64,000 nt of DNA from positions 1 to 64,000 of the forward strand of contig DATGMD010000024.1 of assembly GCA_035293805.1 (NCBI GenBank), in the 5' to 3' direction. The position numbers and the translations under genes were made by a program. A model generated the notes under the pieces. That model made no database searches and was not told where the DNA came from. It saw only the letters and a program-made list of their open reading frames with translations. How positions within the stretch are numbered: position 1 is the stretch's first letter; each line of letters begins with the position of its first letter. Source of the DNA: JAJPHF01 sp035293805. GTDB lineage: Bacteria > Chloroflexota > UBA6077 > JAJPHF01. Below are positions 17,169 through 24,678 of the stretch, piece by piece.

Positions 17169-17936
17169 ATGGCGGCCAGCGATCGGCGGGGCGACCCGCT
17201 CCTCGCGCGCGCCAGCCCCGGCGGCTGGGCTGCCTGGCTGCGCGCCCTCGGCGAGCGCGGCGACGCCGACCTCGCCGCGTTCGGCCTCACCCTCGCCGTC
17301 GGCTTCGCCGCAGGGCTGCTCGCGCTGTACCTCTTCGCCGCGCTGGCCTACGAGGTCATGCGCCAGCAGACCGACCTGCTGGACCTCGGCGTGCTCGCCT
17401 GGCTGCAGCAGTTCAAGTCGCCCGCCCTCGACGCGCTCGCCTGGGCCGTCTCGCTCATGGGGTCGCAGGCCGTCGCCGTCCTCGTCGTCGTCCTCGGCGT
17501 CGTCTACGCCCTGCGCGGGCGCTGGGGCGCGGCGGTCGGCCTGGTGCTCGTGACCGGCGGCGCGCAGCTCCTCAACGATGTCTTGAAAGGCGAGTTTCAC
17601 CGCGTGCGCCCGGCGCCCGTGCTCGGCATGATCCCCGTGCAGGCATTCTCGTTTCCCTCGGGCCACGCGATGGTGTCGGCCGCGTTCTACGGCTTCCTCG
17701 CCTACCTGAGCTGGCGCGTGCTGCGCGGCTGGTGGCGCACCGCCAGCACGCTGGCGCTGCTCGCGCTCGTGCTGGCGATCGGGCTGTCCCGCCTCTACCT
17801 GGGCGTCCACTATCTCACCGACGTACTCGCCGGCTACCTCGCGGGCTTCGTGTGGGCCGACACGGTGATCCTGGGGAGCCGGCTGCTCGCGCGGCGCCGC
17901 GCGCCGCCCCCGCCGCCCGATCGTGTCGCCGGCTAA
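17169..17936 (+). CDS. PAP2-family membrane phosphatase
   Basis: A 255-residue integral membrane phosphatase. The three conserved motifs are intact: KGEFHRVRP, FPSGHAMVS and SRLYLGVHYLTD. Six hydrophobic segments flank them. The family removes phosphate from lipid phosphates such as phosphatidate or undecaprenyl diphosphate. The N-terminal 35 residues are soluble. The convergent kinase gene starts its 3' end at the next base, so the two stop codons abut. Confidence 0.9.
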   Translation: MAASDRRGDPLLARASPGGWAAWLRALGERGDADLAAFGLTLAVGFAAGLLALYLFAALAYEVMRQQTDLLDLGVLAWLQQFKSPALDALAWAVSLMGSQAVAVLVVVLGVVYALRGRWGAAVGLVLVTGGAQLLNDVLKGEFHRVRPAPVLGMIPVQAFSFPSGHAMVSAAFYGFLAYLSWRVLRGWWRTASTLALLALVLAIGLSRLYLGVHYLTDVLAGYLAGFVWADTVILGSRLLARRRAPPPPPDRVAG

Positions 17937-19055
17937 TCACCTGGCCCGCGGCGCGGCGTCCACCGCCGCACGGCGGCCCCCGCCGGCCGCCGCCAGGGGC
18001 ACCGTCAGCCGCACGGTCATCCCCTGGCCCGGCGCGCTGTCGAAGACGATGGTCCCGCCCACCTGGCGGGCGCGCTCCCGCATGCCCAGCATGCCGCTGC
18101 CGCCGGGCGCCGCCTCCGCCAGCCGTAGGTTGCACCCCCGGCCCCCGTCCACGACCGTGACCAGCAGCTCGCTGTCGGTGAACGTCACGAGGACCTCCGC
18201 TTCCTTCACGCCCGCGTGGTCCCGCACGTTGGTCAGCGCGGCCTCCACGATGCGGTACACCGCCGTCTCCACGATGGGTGGCAGCGGCCGCGGCCGGCCC
18301 TCTTTGCGGATGCGCGTGGCCAGCTGGTCCTGCTCGGCGCACACCTGCGCGTAGCGGTCGAGCGTCGGCAGCAGCCCGAGATCGTCGAGCGACATCGGCC
18401 GCAGCGCGAAGATGACGCGCCGCGCGTCCTGCAGCACCCGCGTGGCCGTCTCGCGCAGCCCCTCTAGCTCGACGTGCGCGGCGGCCGGGTCTGCCTTGAA
18501 GGCGCGGAGCAACACTTCCGTCTGCAGCACGAGGTTGTGCAGCGGCTGCGCCACCCGGTCGTGCAGCATCAGAGCCAGGCGGCTGCGGTCCGCCTCCTGG
18601 GCCAGCAGCAGCGCGCCGAAGTCGCTCACCGGCGCCGGATCGCCGCCCGCGTCGCGCGCCGCCACCCCGGCGGGAAGGGCCTCGTCGCCCCCCGGCTCGG
18701 CCTCTCCCCCAAGCAGCGCCACCAGCTGCTCCAGCGTCCGGCCCTCCTCGGCCAGCGCCGCCCGCTTGAACTCCAGCCCTTCCAGCTCGGCGCGCAGCGT
18801 GGCGAGATAGACTTCCCGCTCCTTGGCCGCCTGAAACAGCTGCCGCAGCTCCTCGCGGCTGTACCGCTCCAGGGTGCGATCGAGCGTGTCGAGCTTCTCG
18901 CGCACCTGCGCGAACCGCTCGCGCTCGCGCCCGAGCTGCATCCGCGTCTGCGCCGCGAGGGCGTCTAGCTCGCGCTGCTGACGCGCCAGCCCCTGCCGGG
19001 CCGCGTCGAGTCGCGCCCTGAGCCGCGCGTTCTCCCCCGCCACCCCGTGCTCCAT
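17937..19055 (-). CDS. Soluble NarL-type sensor histidine kinase (DegS-like)
   Basis: A 372-residue kinase without membrane segments. Residues 1-110 are a long coiled coil rich in Arg, Glu and Leu. The HisKA_3 helix has RLALMLHDRVAQPLHN with the phospho-His. The ATPase domain has EAALTNVRDHAG (N box), VVDGGRGCNL (G1) and GSGMLGMRERA (G2). The first Asp of G1 fits as VVDGGRG instead of the usual DNGxG, and GSGMLGM is typical of the family. It is the last gene of a kinase-regulator-kinase operon, 49 bases after the regulator. The signal is likely cytoplasmic. Confidence 0.9.
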   Translation of the reverse strand: MEHGVAGENARLRARLDAARQGLARQQRELDALAAQTRMQLGRERERFAQVREKLDTLDRTLERYSREELRQLFQAAKEREVYLATLRAELEGLEFKRAALAEEGRTLEQLVALLGGEAEPGGDEALPAGVAARDAGGDPAPVSDFGALLLAQEADRSRLALMLHDRVAQPLHNLVLQTEVLLRAFKADPAAAHVELEGLRETATRVLQDARRVIFALRPMSLDDLGLLPTLDRYAQVCAEQDQLATRIRKEGRPRPLPPIVETAVYRIVEAALTNVRDHAGVKEAEVLVTFTDSELLVTVVDGGRGCNLRLAEAAPGGSGMLGMRERARQVGGTIVFDSAPGQGMTVRLTVPLAAAGGGRRAAVDAAPRAR

Positions 19056-19104
19056 CCGCGTGCGCTTTCGAGCCGCCCCCGCGCGGCCGCCGCGCCGCCC
19101 GCGT

Positions 19105-19797
19105 TCACGTCTGCCCGACCTGAATCCACCCCTGCCGCAGCGCGAACACCACGGCCTGTGTGCGATCGTTCACCGCGAGCTTCCGCAGGATGGAGGTGAT
19201 GTGGTTCTTGACCGTCTGATCGCTCAGGAACAGAGCCTGCGCGATCTGCTTGTTCGAGTTCCCCCGCGCGATCAGCTCCAGTATCTCCATCTCCCGCGGC
19301 GTCAGCGGCACCAGGAGCGGCTCGATGCCCCGGCCCTCGCCGCTCAGACGCTGGAACTCGCGCAACACGCGCGACGCGACCGCCGGGCGCCCGATGGCCC
19401 GCTCGTCGAGAAGCGCTTCACCGCGCGCCGCGCGCCGGATCCCGTCGAGCAGCGGCTCCGGATCGGCAGCCTTGAGGAAGAATCCCGCGGCGCCCACGCG
19501 CGCCGCCTCGAACAACACGTCCTCGTCGTCGAACGCCGAGAGCAGCACCACCGCCACCGCGGGCAGCTGGACCTTCAGACGGCGCGTGACCTCCACCCCG
19601 TTGGCGCCCGGCAGCTGCACGTCGCACGCGACCACGTCCGGCCGCACGCGCGCCGCCCGCTCCAGCGCCTCCTCGCCCGAGCCCGCCTCGCCCGCCACCT
19701 CGAAGTCCCCCGCGGCGTGCAGCGCCGAGGCGAGCCCCTGGCGAAACAGCGGGTGGTCGTCGACGATCAGCACGCGGATCGTGCGCTTCCGGCTCAT
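19105..19797 (-). CDS. NarL/LuxR-type response regulator
   Basis: A 230-residue transcription factor. The receiver has VLIVDDHPLFRQGL, phospho-acceptor Asp in VVACDVQLPG, and Lys in GFFLKAADPE. The C-terminal LuxR helix-turn-helix covers LTPREMEILELIARGNSNKQ and VKNHITSILRKL. Its ATG overlaps the stop of the upstream kinase gene (ATGA), so production of kinase and regulator is coupled. Target promoters cannot be read from the window. Confidence 0.93.
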   Translation of the reverse strand: MSRKRTIRVLIVDDHPLFRQGLASALHAAGDFEVAGEAGSGEEALERAARVRPDVVACDVQLPGANGVEVTRRLKVQLPAVAVVLLSAFDDEDVLFEAARVGAAGFFLKAADPEPLLDGIRRAARGEALLDERAIGRPAVASRVLREFQRLSGEGRGIEPLLVPLTPREMEILELIARGNSNKQIAQALFLSDQTVKNHITSILRKLAVNDRTQAVVFALRQGWIQVGQT

Positions 19798-20735
19798 GGC
19801 ACCGGCAAGCGCAGCGCGACGCGGGCGCCCTTCCCCGGCCGACCCTGCACCTCCAGCCGCCCGTTCAGCAGCTGCGCGCGCTCCTGCATGCCGATCAGCC
19901 CGTAGTGCCCCGGCCGCGCCTGGCCCGGCGTGAACCCCCGACCGTTGTCCTCGACCTGCAGCACGACCTCGTCCCCGCGCTGGCGCAGCTTCACCCGCAC
20001 CTGCGTGGCGCCGGCGTGCTTGCGCGCATTCGTCAGCGCCTCCTGGAGAATGCGGAACACCCCCACCGCCTGCTCAGGCAACAGCGGCAGCTCGTCCGCG
20101 GGCAGCGACGCCTCGATCGGCAGCCCATACTGCCGCTCGTATTCCGGCAGGTAGCCGTGCAGCAGCGCCACCAGCCCTAGCTCCTCCACCGCCGGCAGCC
20201 GCAAGTCGAACAGGCACTGGCGAATCTCCTTGACGCCCTGCTGCAGCGACTCGCGCATGCGCGCCAGCCCGTCCGCCGCGGCCGCCGGATCGCGGGCGAG
20301 CAGCTTGCGGAGGTACTCCGTCTCGAACACCGCGTTGGCGAAGTACTGGGCGGGGCCATCGTGCAGGTCGCGCGCGATGCGCGCGCGCTCCGCTTCCAGC
20401 GCGCCGAGCTGCGGCGCGATCAGCGCCGCCTCGCGCCGCCCGGCCGGCCCCTCGCCCGCGGCCGCCTGGAGCGCCTCCGCCTGCTGCGCGAGCGCCGCCG
20501 CCAGCTGGCGCAGCTGGCCCGCCGCCGCCGCCAGCCGGGGCAGCGCCTCGGCCGGCCGCTCGTCGGCCTCCGGGACCGCCAGCGGCGCCGCCCGCCCGCC
20601 GGGCGACACCAGCGCCGGGCGCCCGAGCGCCGCCGCCAGCTCGTGGCACAGCTCGGCGCCGGCCAACAAGTGCTGCTCGGTGGTGCGTAACGCGGTGGGC
20701 ACGTGCGCTAGATGCGCGGGGTCGGGGGGGCTCAT
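19794..20735 (-). CDS. Soluble NarL-type sensor histidine kinase
   Basis: A 313-residue cytoplasmic kinase. The N-terminal 110 residues are Ala-rich and helical. The HisKA_3 helix has RIARDLHDGPAQYFAN, and the ATPase domain has EALTNARKHAGA, VEDNGRGF and HYGLIGMQERA. The start ATG (MSPPDPAHLAH) at 20733-20735 has GGAGG five bases upstream. A longer in-frame reading runs through the tRNA gene and is not credible. It is the first gene of the operon and overlaps the response-regulator gene by 4 bases, making it the likely cognate kinase. Confidence 0.92.
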   Translation of the reverse strand: MSPPDPAHLAHVPTALRTTEQHLLAGAELCHELAAALGRPALVSPGGRAAPLAVPEADERPAEALPRLAAAAGQLRQLAAALAQQAEALQAAAGEGPAGRREAALIAPQLGALEAERARIARDLHDGPAQYFANAVFETEYLRKLLARDPAAAADGLARMRESLQQGVKEIRQCLFDLRLPAVEELGLVALLHGYLPEYERQYGLPIEASLPADELPLLPEQAVGVFRILQEALTNARKHAGATQVRVKLRQRGDEVVLQVEDNGRGFTPGQARPGHYGLIGMQERAQLLNGRLEVQGRPGKGARVALRLPVP

Positions 20736-20760
20736 CCCTGCCTCCACACCATCAGGAGGG

Positions 20761-20770
20761 AGTATAGCAC
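20761..20770 (-). promoter_or_regulatory. Extended -10 promoter of the two-component operon
   Basis: On the minus strand the sequence reads TGCTATACT, an extended -10 element with a perfect TG. Transcription from here would start about 20 bases before the kinase ATG. No good -35 is seen at normal spacing, which fits an extended -10 promoter. Confidence 0.45.
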
Positions 20771-20863
20771 CGTGCCCGGACGCCGCAGCAACACAATTAC
20801 CGCGCCGCCTGCGTGAACGCTCCGACACTTGGCGGGTACGGAATATGGCGCGCGCACCGAGGG

Positions 20864-20893
20864 TTGGCAGCCAGCCGGCCCGTGCGCTACAAT
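20864..20893 (+). promoter_or_regulatory. Sigma70-type promoter of tRNA-Asn
   Basis: TTGGCA at 20864-20869 and TACAAT at 20888-20893 are separated by 18 bases and end 12 bases before the mature tRNA. Position and match to consensus suit a strong tRNA promoter. Confidence 0.65.
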
Positions 20894-20905
20894 GGACGCG
20901 AGCGA

Positions 20906-20980
20906 TCCCCGATAGCTCAACGGTAGAGCATCCGGCTGTTAACCGGAGGGTTCCAGGTTCGAATCCTGGTCGGGGAGCCA
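20906..20980 (+). tRNA. tRNA-Asn (GTT)
   Basis: A complete cloverleaf. The acceptor arm TCCCCGA pairs with TCGGGGA; the D arm is GCTC-AACGGTA-GAGC. The anticodon stem CCGGC/ACCGG holds loop CTGTTAA with anticodon GTT (Asn). The T arm CCAGG-TTCGAAT-CCTGG is standard. The discriminator is G and the CCA end is encoded at 20978-20980. Confidence 0.97.
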
Positions 20981-20983
20981 GCC

Positions 20984-21029
20984 GCAGGCCCCCAGCCGAC
21001 GGCGTCCGGCCCATCGGCTGGGGGCCTGC
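20984..21029. terminator. Perfect 16-bp hairpin downstream of tRNA-Asn
   Basis: Arms GCAGGCCCCCAGCCGA (20984-20999) and its exact complement (21014-21029) with a 14-base loop, starting three bases after the CCA end. There is no T-run. It probably ends or processes the tRNA transcript. Confidence 0.6.
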
Positions 21030-21176
21030 GCGCGCCCCCCGCGCCCTGCCCCGCCGCGCCCGATTCGTGGCGGCGCCCTCGTGCAGACGATCGGCCTCGC
21101 GCGGCCCCGCCCTCCCCCAGCCCGCGGGCTTCACGCCGCCCACGCCGTGCCCCGACAGCGGGCGGCGTTCCCTCGG

Positions 21177-21611
21177 TCAGTCCGAGGAACCGCCAAGGCG
21201 CCAGAGGCGGCCGGGAGACTCCCCGTACAGCCGCACGTAAGCGTCGGCAAAGCGCCGCCAACTGCCGGCGGGATCCGGATCCGGCTCCGTCGCCGGCTCG
21301 TGGTGGACGAACTCGCCAAAGGCGTGCTCGCAGAGGTCGGCGTACAGGCGCGAGAAGAGCAGGCACGCGTGCCAGACCGCGTCCACCGGCTGGCTGAGCA
21401 TCGGCACCCGCCCACCAGCTACGAGGCGTAGTCCCAGATAGCGCCGAAACTCCCAGATCGCCTCGTCAAGCCACGCCGCCGGCATCGCGCCCTCGCCCCG
21501 TAGCCGCTCGCGCACCGGCCTTAGGTCGTAATCCTCAAGGACCTCCAGCGTACGCCATTGCGCCCCAGTCAGCGGCACCGCCGGCCGCGCGCCCAGCGGC
21601 GGCCTGCTCAT
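21177..21611 (-). CDS. GRDP-like (glycine-rich-domain-containing-like) small protein
   Basis: A 144-residue protein. The core motif PVDAVWHACLLFSRLYADLCEHAFGEFVHHEP (about residues 74-105 from the chosen start) matches the 'DxxWHxHxLdtxxY..C...FG.flhH.P' signature of proteins annotated as glycine-rich domain-containing-like, which are widespread and of unknown function. I take ATG at 21609-21611, preceded by a G-run; an ATG eleven codons upstream (21644) is possible. It is divergent from the small peptide gene at 21708 with under 100 bases between, so they may be co-regulated. That link is inference. Confidence 0.6.
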   Translation of the reverse strand: MSRPPLGARPAVPLTGAQWRTLEVLEDYDLRPVRERLRGEGAMPAAWLDEAIWEFRRYLGLRLVAGGRVPMLSQPVDAVWHACLLFSRLYADLCEHAFGEFVHHEPATEPDPDPAGSWRRFADAYVRLYGESPGRLWRLGGSSD

Positions 21612-21645
21612 GCCATCCCCCAGCGCCGCCCGGCCGCCGGCCATC

Positions 21646-21675
21646 TTGACACCAGCCCGCTATCGGTGGCATTCT
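21646..21675 (+). promoter_or_regulatory. Promoter of the small NHLP-like peptide gene
   Basis: A perfect TTGACA at 21646-21651 and a weak extended -10 (TGG-CATTCT, hexamer 21670-21675) at 18-base spacing. Transcription would start near 21682, about 26 bases before the ATG. Confidence 0.45.
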
Positions 21676-21707
21676 GCGCACGAATCAATCGCCCGGAGGA
21701 CAGACGA

Positions 21708-21944
21708 ATGGCCATCTCGATTGGCGAGCTCCTCGGCCGCGCGCAATCCGACGCCGCGTTTCTAGCACAGCTCTCTGCTAACCCCTTGGGTACGGCCCAA
21801 GCCGCGGGCCTGCAAGTAACCTCGGCCGATCTGAAAGCGCTGCTACGCATTCCCGGCGCCACCGACGCCGAGCTCGTCGAGGTGCTGCAGCAGCGGCTCG
21901 CGCACGCGCGGGCCAGCAGCGGCTGCGGCCTCTGCGGCGACTAA
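21708..21944 (+). CDS. Small NHLP/Os1348-like leader peptide with Cys-rich tail, candidate RiPP precursor
   Basis: A 78-residue protein with GGAGGA seven bases before its ATG. The first 66 residues read like an Os1348/NHLP-type leader: IGELLGRAQSDAAFLAQLSANP, then AGLQVTSADLKALL, a short helical domain that recruits modifying enzymes in RiPP pathways. The C-terminus is ASSGCGLCGD, a short Gly/Cys/Ser tail resembling a core peptide. No cyclodehydratase, radical SAM, lanthionine synthetase or LynD-like gene lies nearby, so modification is unproven. It could instead be a free-standing regulatory or metal-binding peptide through its CGLC pair. Confidence 0.6.
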   Translation: MAISIGELLGRAQSDAAFLAQLSANPLGTAQAAGLQVTSADLKALLRIPGATDAELVEVLQQRLAHARASSGCGLCGD

Positions 21945-22060
21945 CCACACCGCCGTCACGAGAGCGCGCGGCGCGACCGTCTCTCGAATCGCTGATCCTA
22001 GCTGAATGATCTCGCCAACTGACGAGCGCCGCCCGCTCGTCCGGTGGGGCGGCGCCAGTG

Positions 22061-23245
22061 TTACAGCGTGCCCGTGTCCTTCGTTGGCCGCCACAGGTCC
22101 ACCGCGTTGAGCGCGGTCGCCGGCAGGAGGTTCGTCGGCAGAGTGTACCCGGTTTGCAAATGGTCGGCCGCCTTCTGGTTGAGGACCAGCTCCATCTGCG
22201 TTGGCCCCTCCATCGGCATAGTCTCGGCGAAGGCGGCGAGCTGCTGCTGGGTCTTCGTGGGCGGGGTCCCGCCGAACCTCATGATGCGGGCAATATACGG
22301 CGCCACCCTTGCCGCCATGGCGAAGGGATTGGCGCCATATGACATCAGCCCGCCTTCTTCGCCCAGATGGTCATCGTCATCCTTCCCGAGAGTGAATTTG
22401 CGATAGGGGTAGATCCCCCAGAGCTTCTTCTCCCACGCTGCTTGGGCAATAGACTTGCTAAAGTACGCGAGTCGCGGGTGCGAGACTAGGTACAGCGCCT
22501 TTCTAGCATCGCTAACCTGCTTGATGGCGTTGTCCAGTTGTGAGTCCAGCTCAGCCTTGAAGTCACTCTCTACCGTTTTCGTTACCTTACAGGGGACGAG
22601 TTCTACGCCGAGAGCCGCCGCCGCGCATGCTAGTTGCCCCTCCTGCTCGCCATTGGCCTTATAGTGGTACTCGGCCTCTTTCAGACCATTCGTATATGGG
22701 AAGTAAAGAACGATCACTTTTGTCGCATTAGTCACCTGCTTGATTAGCTCCAGCCTGGTCCACACGTGCTCCGCGGTACTTGCCACGATACCTGTGGTTC
22801 CTTTCGAGTTTCCCGGCGCTTCGAGCGCCTTTAGCCCGTGTGCGGTCGGGTTGTGCGAGATGGCCAGCACGGCGGGGACTCCGCCCTGACCACTCGCCCA
22901 GTTCCAGACGGTGCTAATTGCGCTAGTATCCAGGATAACGACAATGCGGCGGATATCGTCCGGGCTGAGTTCCGTCGGCGCTCGTAACCACTCGGTGAGC
23001 TGCGCGTCCAGATCTCGCCAGCGGGGGTCGCTCCCTCGGCGAGCGGTGCGACGGCTCTTCCCAGGAAGCACGAACGTCTCGTCCGCGCCAGGTTTAAACC
23101 GCACCAGCTTGTAGTCAGTGTCCGCCTTTAGATTGTATTGGTCCCGCAAGGCATTCACGAATTGGTCACGGAACTTCATCATCGTCTTGTCGTCAGCTTC
23201 GTCGGTAGCCACCACGTATCCGATATGCCAGTATGGCTCCGCCAT
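22061..23245 (-). CDS. TrpX-like periplasmic-binding fold protein without signal peptide
   Basis: A 394-residue protein whose middle and end follow the TrpX/DUF534 ABC binding-protein family: VPAVLAISHNPTAHGLKAL, then GTTGIVASTAEHVWTRLELI, then GGLMSYGANPFAMAARVAPY and a tail resembling 'fELVlNlkaAkaLGltiPpsLL' (QMELVLNQKAADHLQTGYTL). Unlike the family it starts MAEPYWHIGYVVATDEADDK with no signal peptide or lipobox. It carries extra charged segments, including an Arg-rich stretch near residue 65. It is probably cytoplasmic, perhaps a sensor. The start ATG at 23243-23245 has GGGAGGG upstream. GC is lower than in neighbouring genes. It is followed upstream by a true TrpX-type SBP gene on the same strand. 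Confidence 0.7.
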   Translation of the reverse strand: MAEPYWHIGYVVATDEADDKTMMKFRDQFVNALRDQYNLKADTDYKLVRFKPGADETFVLPGKSRRTARRGSDPRWRDLDAQLTEWLRAPTELSPDDIRRIVVILDTSAISTVWNWASGQGGVPAVLAISHNPTAHGLKALEAPGNSKGTTGIVASTAEHVWTRLELIKQVTNATKVIVLYFPYTNGLKEAEYHYKANGEQEGQLACAAAALGVELVPCKVTKTVESDFKAELDSQLDNAIKQVSDARKALYLVSHPRLAYFSKSIAQAAWEKKLWGIYPYRKFTLGKDDDDHLGEEGGLMSYGANPFAMAARVAPYIARIMRFGGTPPTKTQQQLAAFAETMPMEGPTQMELVLNQKAADHLQTGYTLPTNLLPATALNAVDLWRPTKDTGTL

Positions 23246-23320
23246 CTTCCCTCCCAAGTATCATCCCAGCTATAGCGCGCCTCTCCGCGTCCCCCATGGC
23301 CGATACCGTGCGCGGTGCGG

Positions 23321-24406
23321 TCAGCCGATTGTGCCAGCCGCATCCAGCAGGGTCCTGCGCGGGATCGTCAGATCGAGCGCGCGCGCGGTAGCCAGGTTCA
23401 CGAAGAGATCGAAGCGCGACGCCAGTTCGATCGGGGTGGTCGCGGGCGACGCCCCGCCCAGTATTCGGTCCACGAGGCGCGCCGAGTCATAGAACATGGT
23501 CGCGCGGTTGGCCGCGTAGGCCACCAACAGCCCCGCTTCCGCTTCCTCGCGGTACAGTCCCACCGTCGGCAGATGGAAGCGGAGCGCGGCGTCCGCCACG
23601 GCGCGGACGTACCCGGCCACCCGCGGGTCGGGCACGCGGTATAGGGCATCCACCCCGTTCGCGACCGCTTGCTCCAACGCGCGGGGCATCTCGCCCCCTG
23701 CCGATGCCACCACTAGCTCCGTGGCGAGCCCGAGGCGCTCGGCCAGCGGCGTCACCTCGCGGACCGACCGCTCGGCCAGGAAGTTCCGCTCGGCGACCAC
23801 TAGCCCCACGCGGGTGATAGTCGGGACCACCTCCTTCAGCAGCTCGAGCCGCTTGCCATGAATTGAGGGTTCCTCGAGACGGATCCCGGTGAAGTTGCCA
23901 CCGGGTTCCCGAATGCTGGCTGCTAAACCAGAGCCTACCGGGTCCACCGTTAGCGTCATTATGACGGGAAGAGTTTGCGTCTTCTCCTTTAGCTCATTCA
24001 GAAAGCGCGTGTCCGCCCTCACCAGCAGGTCCACCGGCAAATCGACTAGCTCGTTCATCTGTGCGAAGAGCAGATCAGGATTCCCATCGGCAAAGCGGTA
24101 GAGGATCTCGATATCCTTGCCTTCGACGTAACCCTGATTGCGCATGCCGAGACGGAACGACTCGACCCACGGGTTCGCCGGATCCGGGTAGTCCCGTTGG
24201 TAGAGCGAGAGAAAGCCGATCCGCGGCCGGCGGCCCGCGGGCACACGCGACGAGCCTGCCGCGGTGATGGCCTGGCTCGAGAACGGTGACGTCCCCCGCG
24301 CGGTGAGCGCAACCCCTGCCAGCCCCGCGCTCATGAGCCCCGCCAGCAGCCACCGGCGGCTGCGTCGCGGCGCGGAACCCGACGCCGGATCGGTCGGCTC
24401 CGCCAT
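23321..24406 (-). CDS. ABC transporter substrate-binding protein, TrpX/DUF534 family
   Basis: A 361-residue secreted binding protein. The N-terminus has RRSRRWLLAGLMSAGLAGVAL, a signal peptide with a Tat-like run of arginines. The mature part has RPRIGFLSLYQRDYPDP, VIMTLTVDPVGSGLAASI, GGNFTGIRLEEPSIHGKRLE and the closing LDLTIPRRTLLDAAGTIG, all typical of the family. Some members bind tryptophan or other amino acids. No permease or ATPase gene accompanies it. The start ATG at 24404-24406 is inside a longer Arg-rich frame. Confidence 0.85.
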   Translation of the reverse strand: MAEPTDPASGSAPRRSRRWLLAGLMSAGLAGVALTARGTSPFSSQAITAAGSSRVPAGRRPRIGFLSLYQRDYPDPANPWVESFRLGMRNQGYVEGKDIEILYRFADGNPDLLFAQMNELVDLPVDLLVRADTRFLNELKEKTQTLPVIMTLTVDPVGSGLAASIREPGGNFTGIRLEEPSIHGKRLELLKEVVPTITRVGLVVAERNFLAERSVREVTPLAERLGLATELVVASAGGEMPRALEQAVANGVDALYRVPDPRVAGYVRAVADAALRFHLPTVGLYREEAEAGLLVAYAANRATMFYDSARLVDRILGGASPATTPIELASRFDLFVNLATARALDLTIPRRTLLDAAGTIG

Positions 24407-24678
24407 GCGCCGTCGCCCCCTTCCGCGTCCTCGCACAATCCACCACAGCGGCCGCCGCCCCGCGAGGCACCTGCAGTATGGGCGACGCTGGTTATACTGT
24501 CAATACCCGCCGCGGTGCGGCTGGCCGCAGGCCAGCCAGGCCGCCGCCCCCTTCCGACCCCAGCCGGCACGGGGCGCATCCAGCCACCCCTGCCGCCTGC
24601 GGGCGAGGCAACGGCCGCCTCCCCGCGGGGAGGCGGCGCCGCGTGCTACAGTGCAGCGATCACCGCTGGAGCCAGCGT

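Noticed and set aside
20736..21143. N-terminal extension of the sensor kinase reading across the tRNA gene
   Set aside because: The extension is antisense to tRNA-Asn and has no family likeness; ATG at 20735 has a ribosome site.
21646..21944. Complete RiPP biosynthetic cluster
   Set aside because: Only a precursor-like peptide is visible; no modification, protease or export gene typical of known classes lies nearby.
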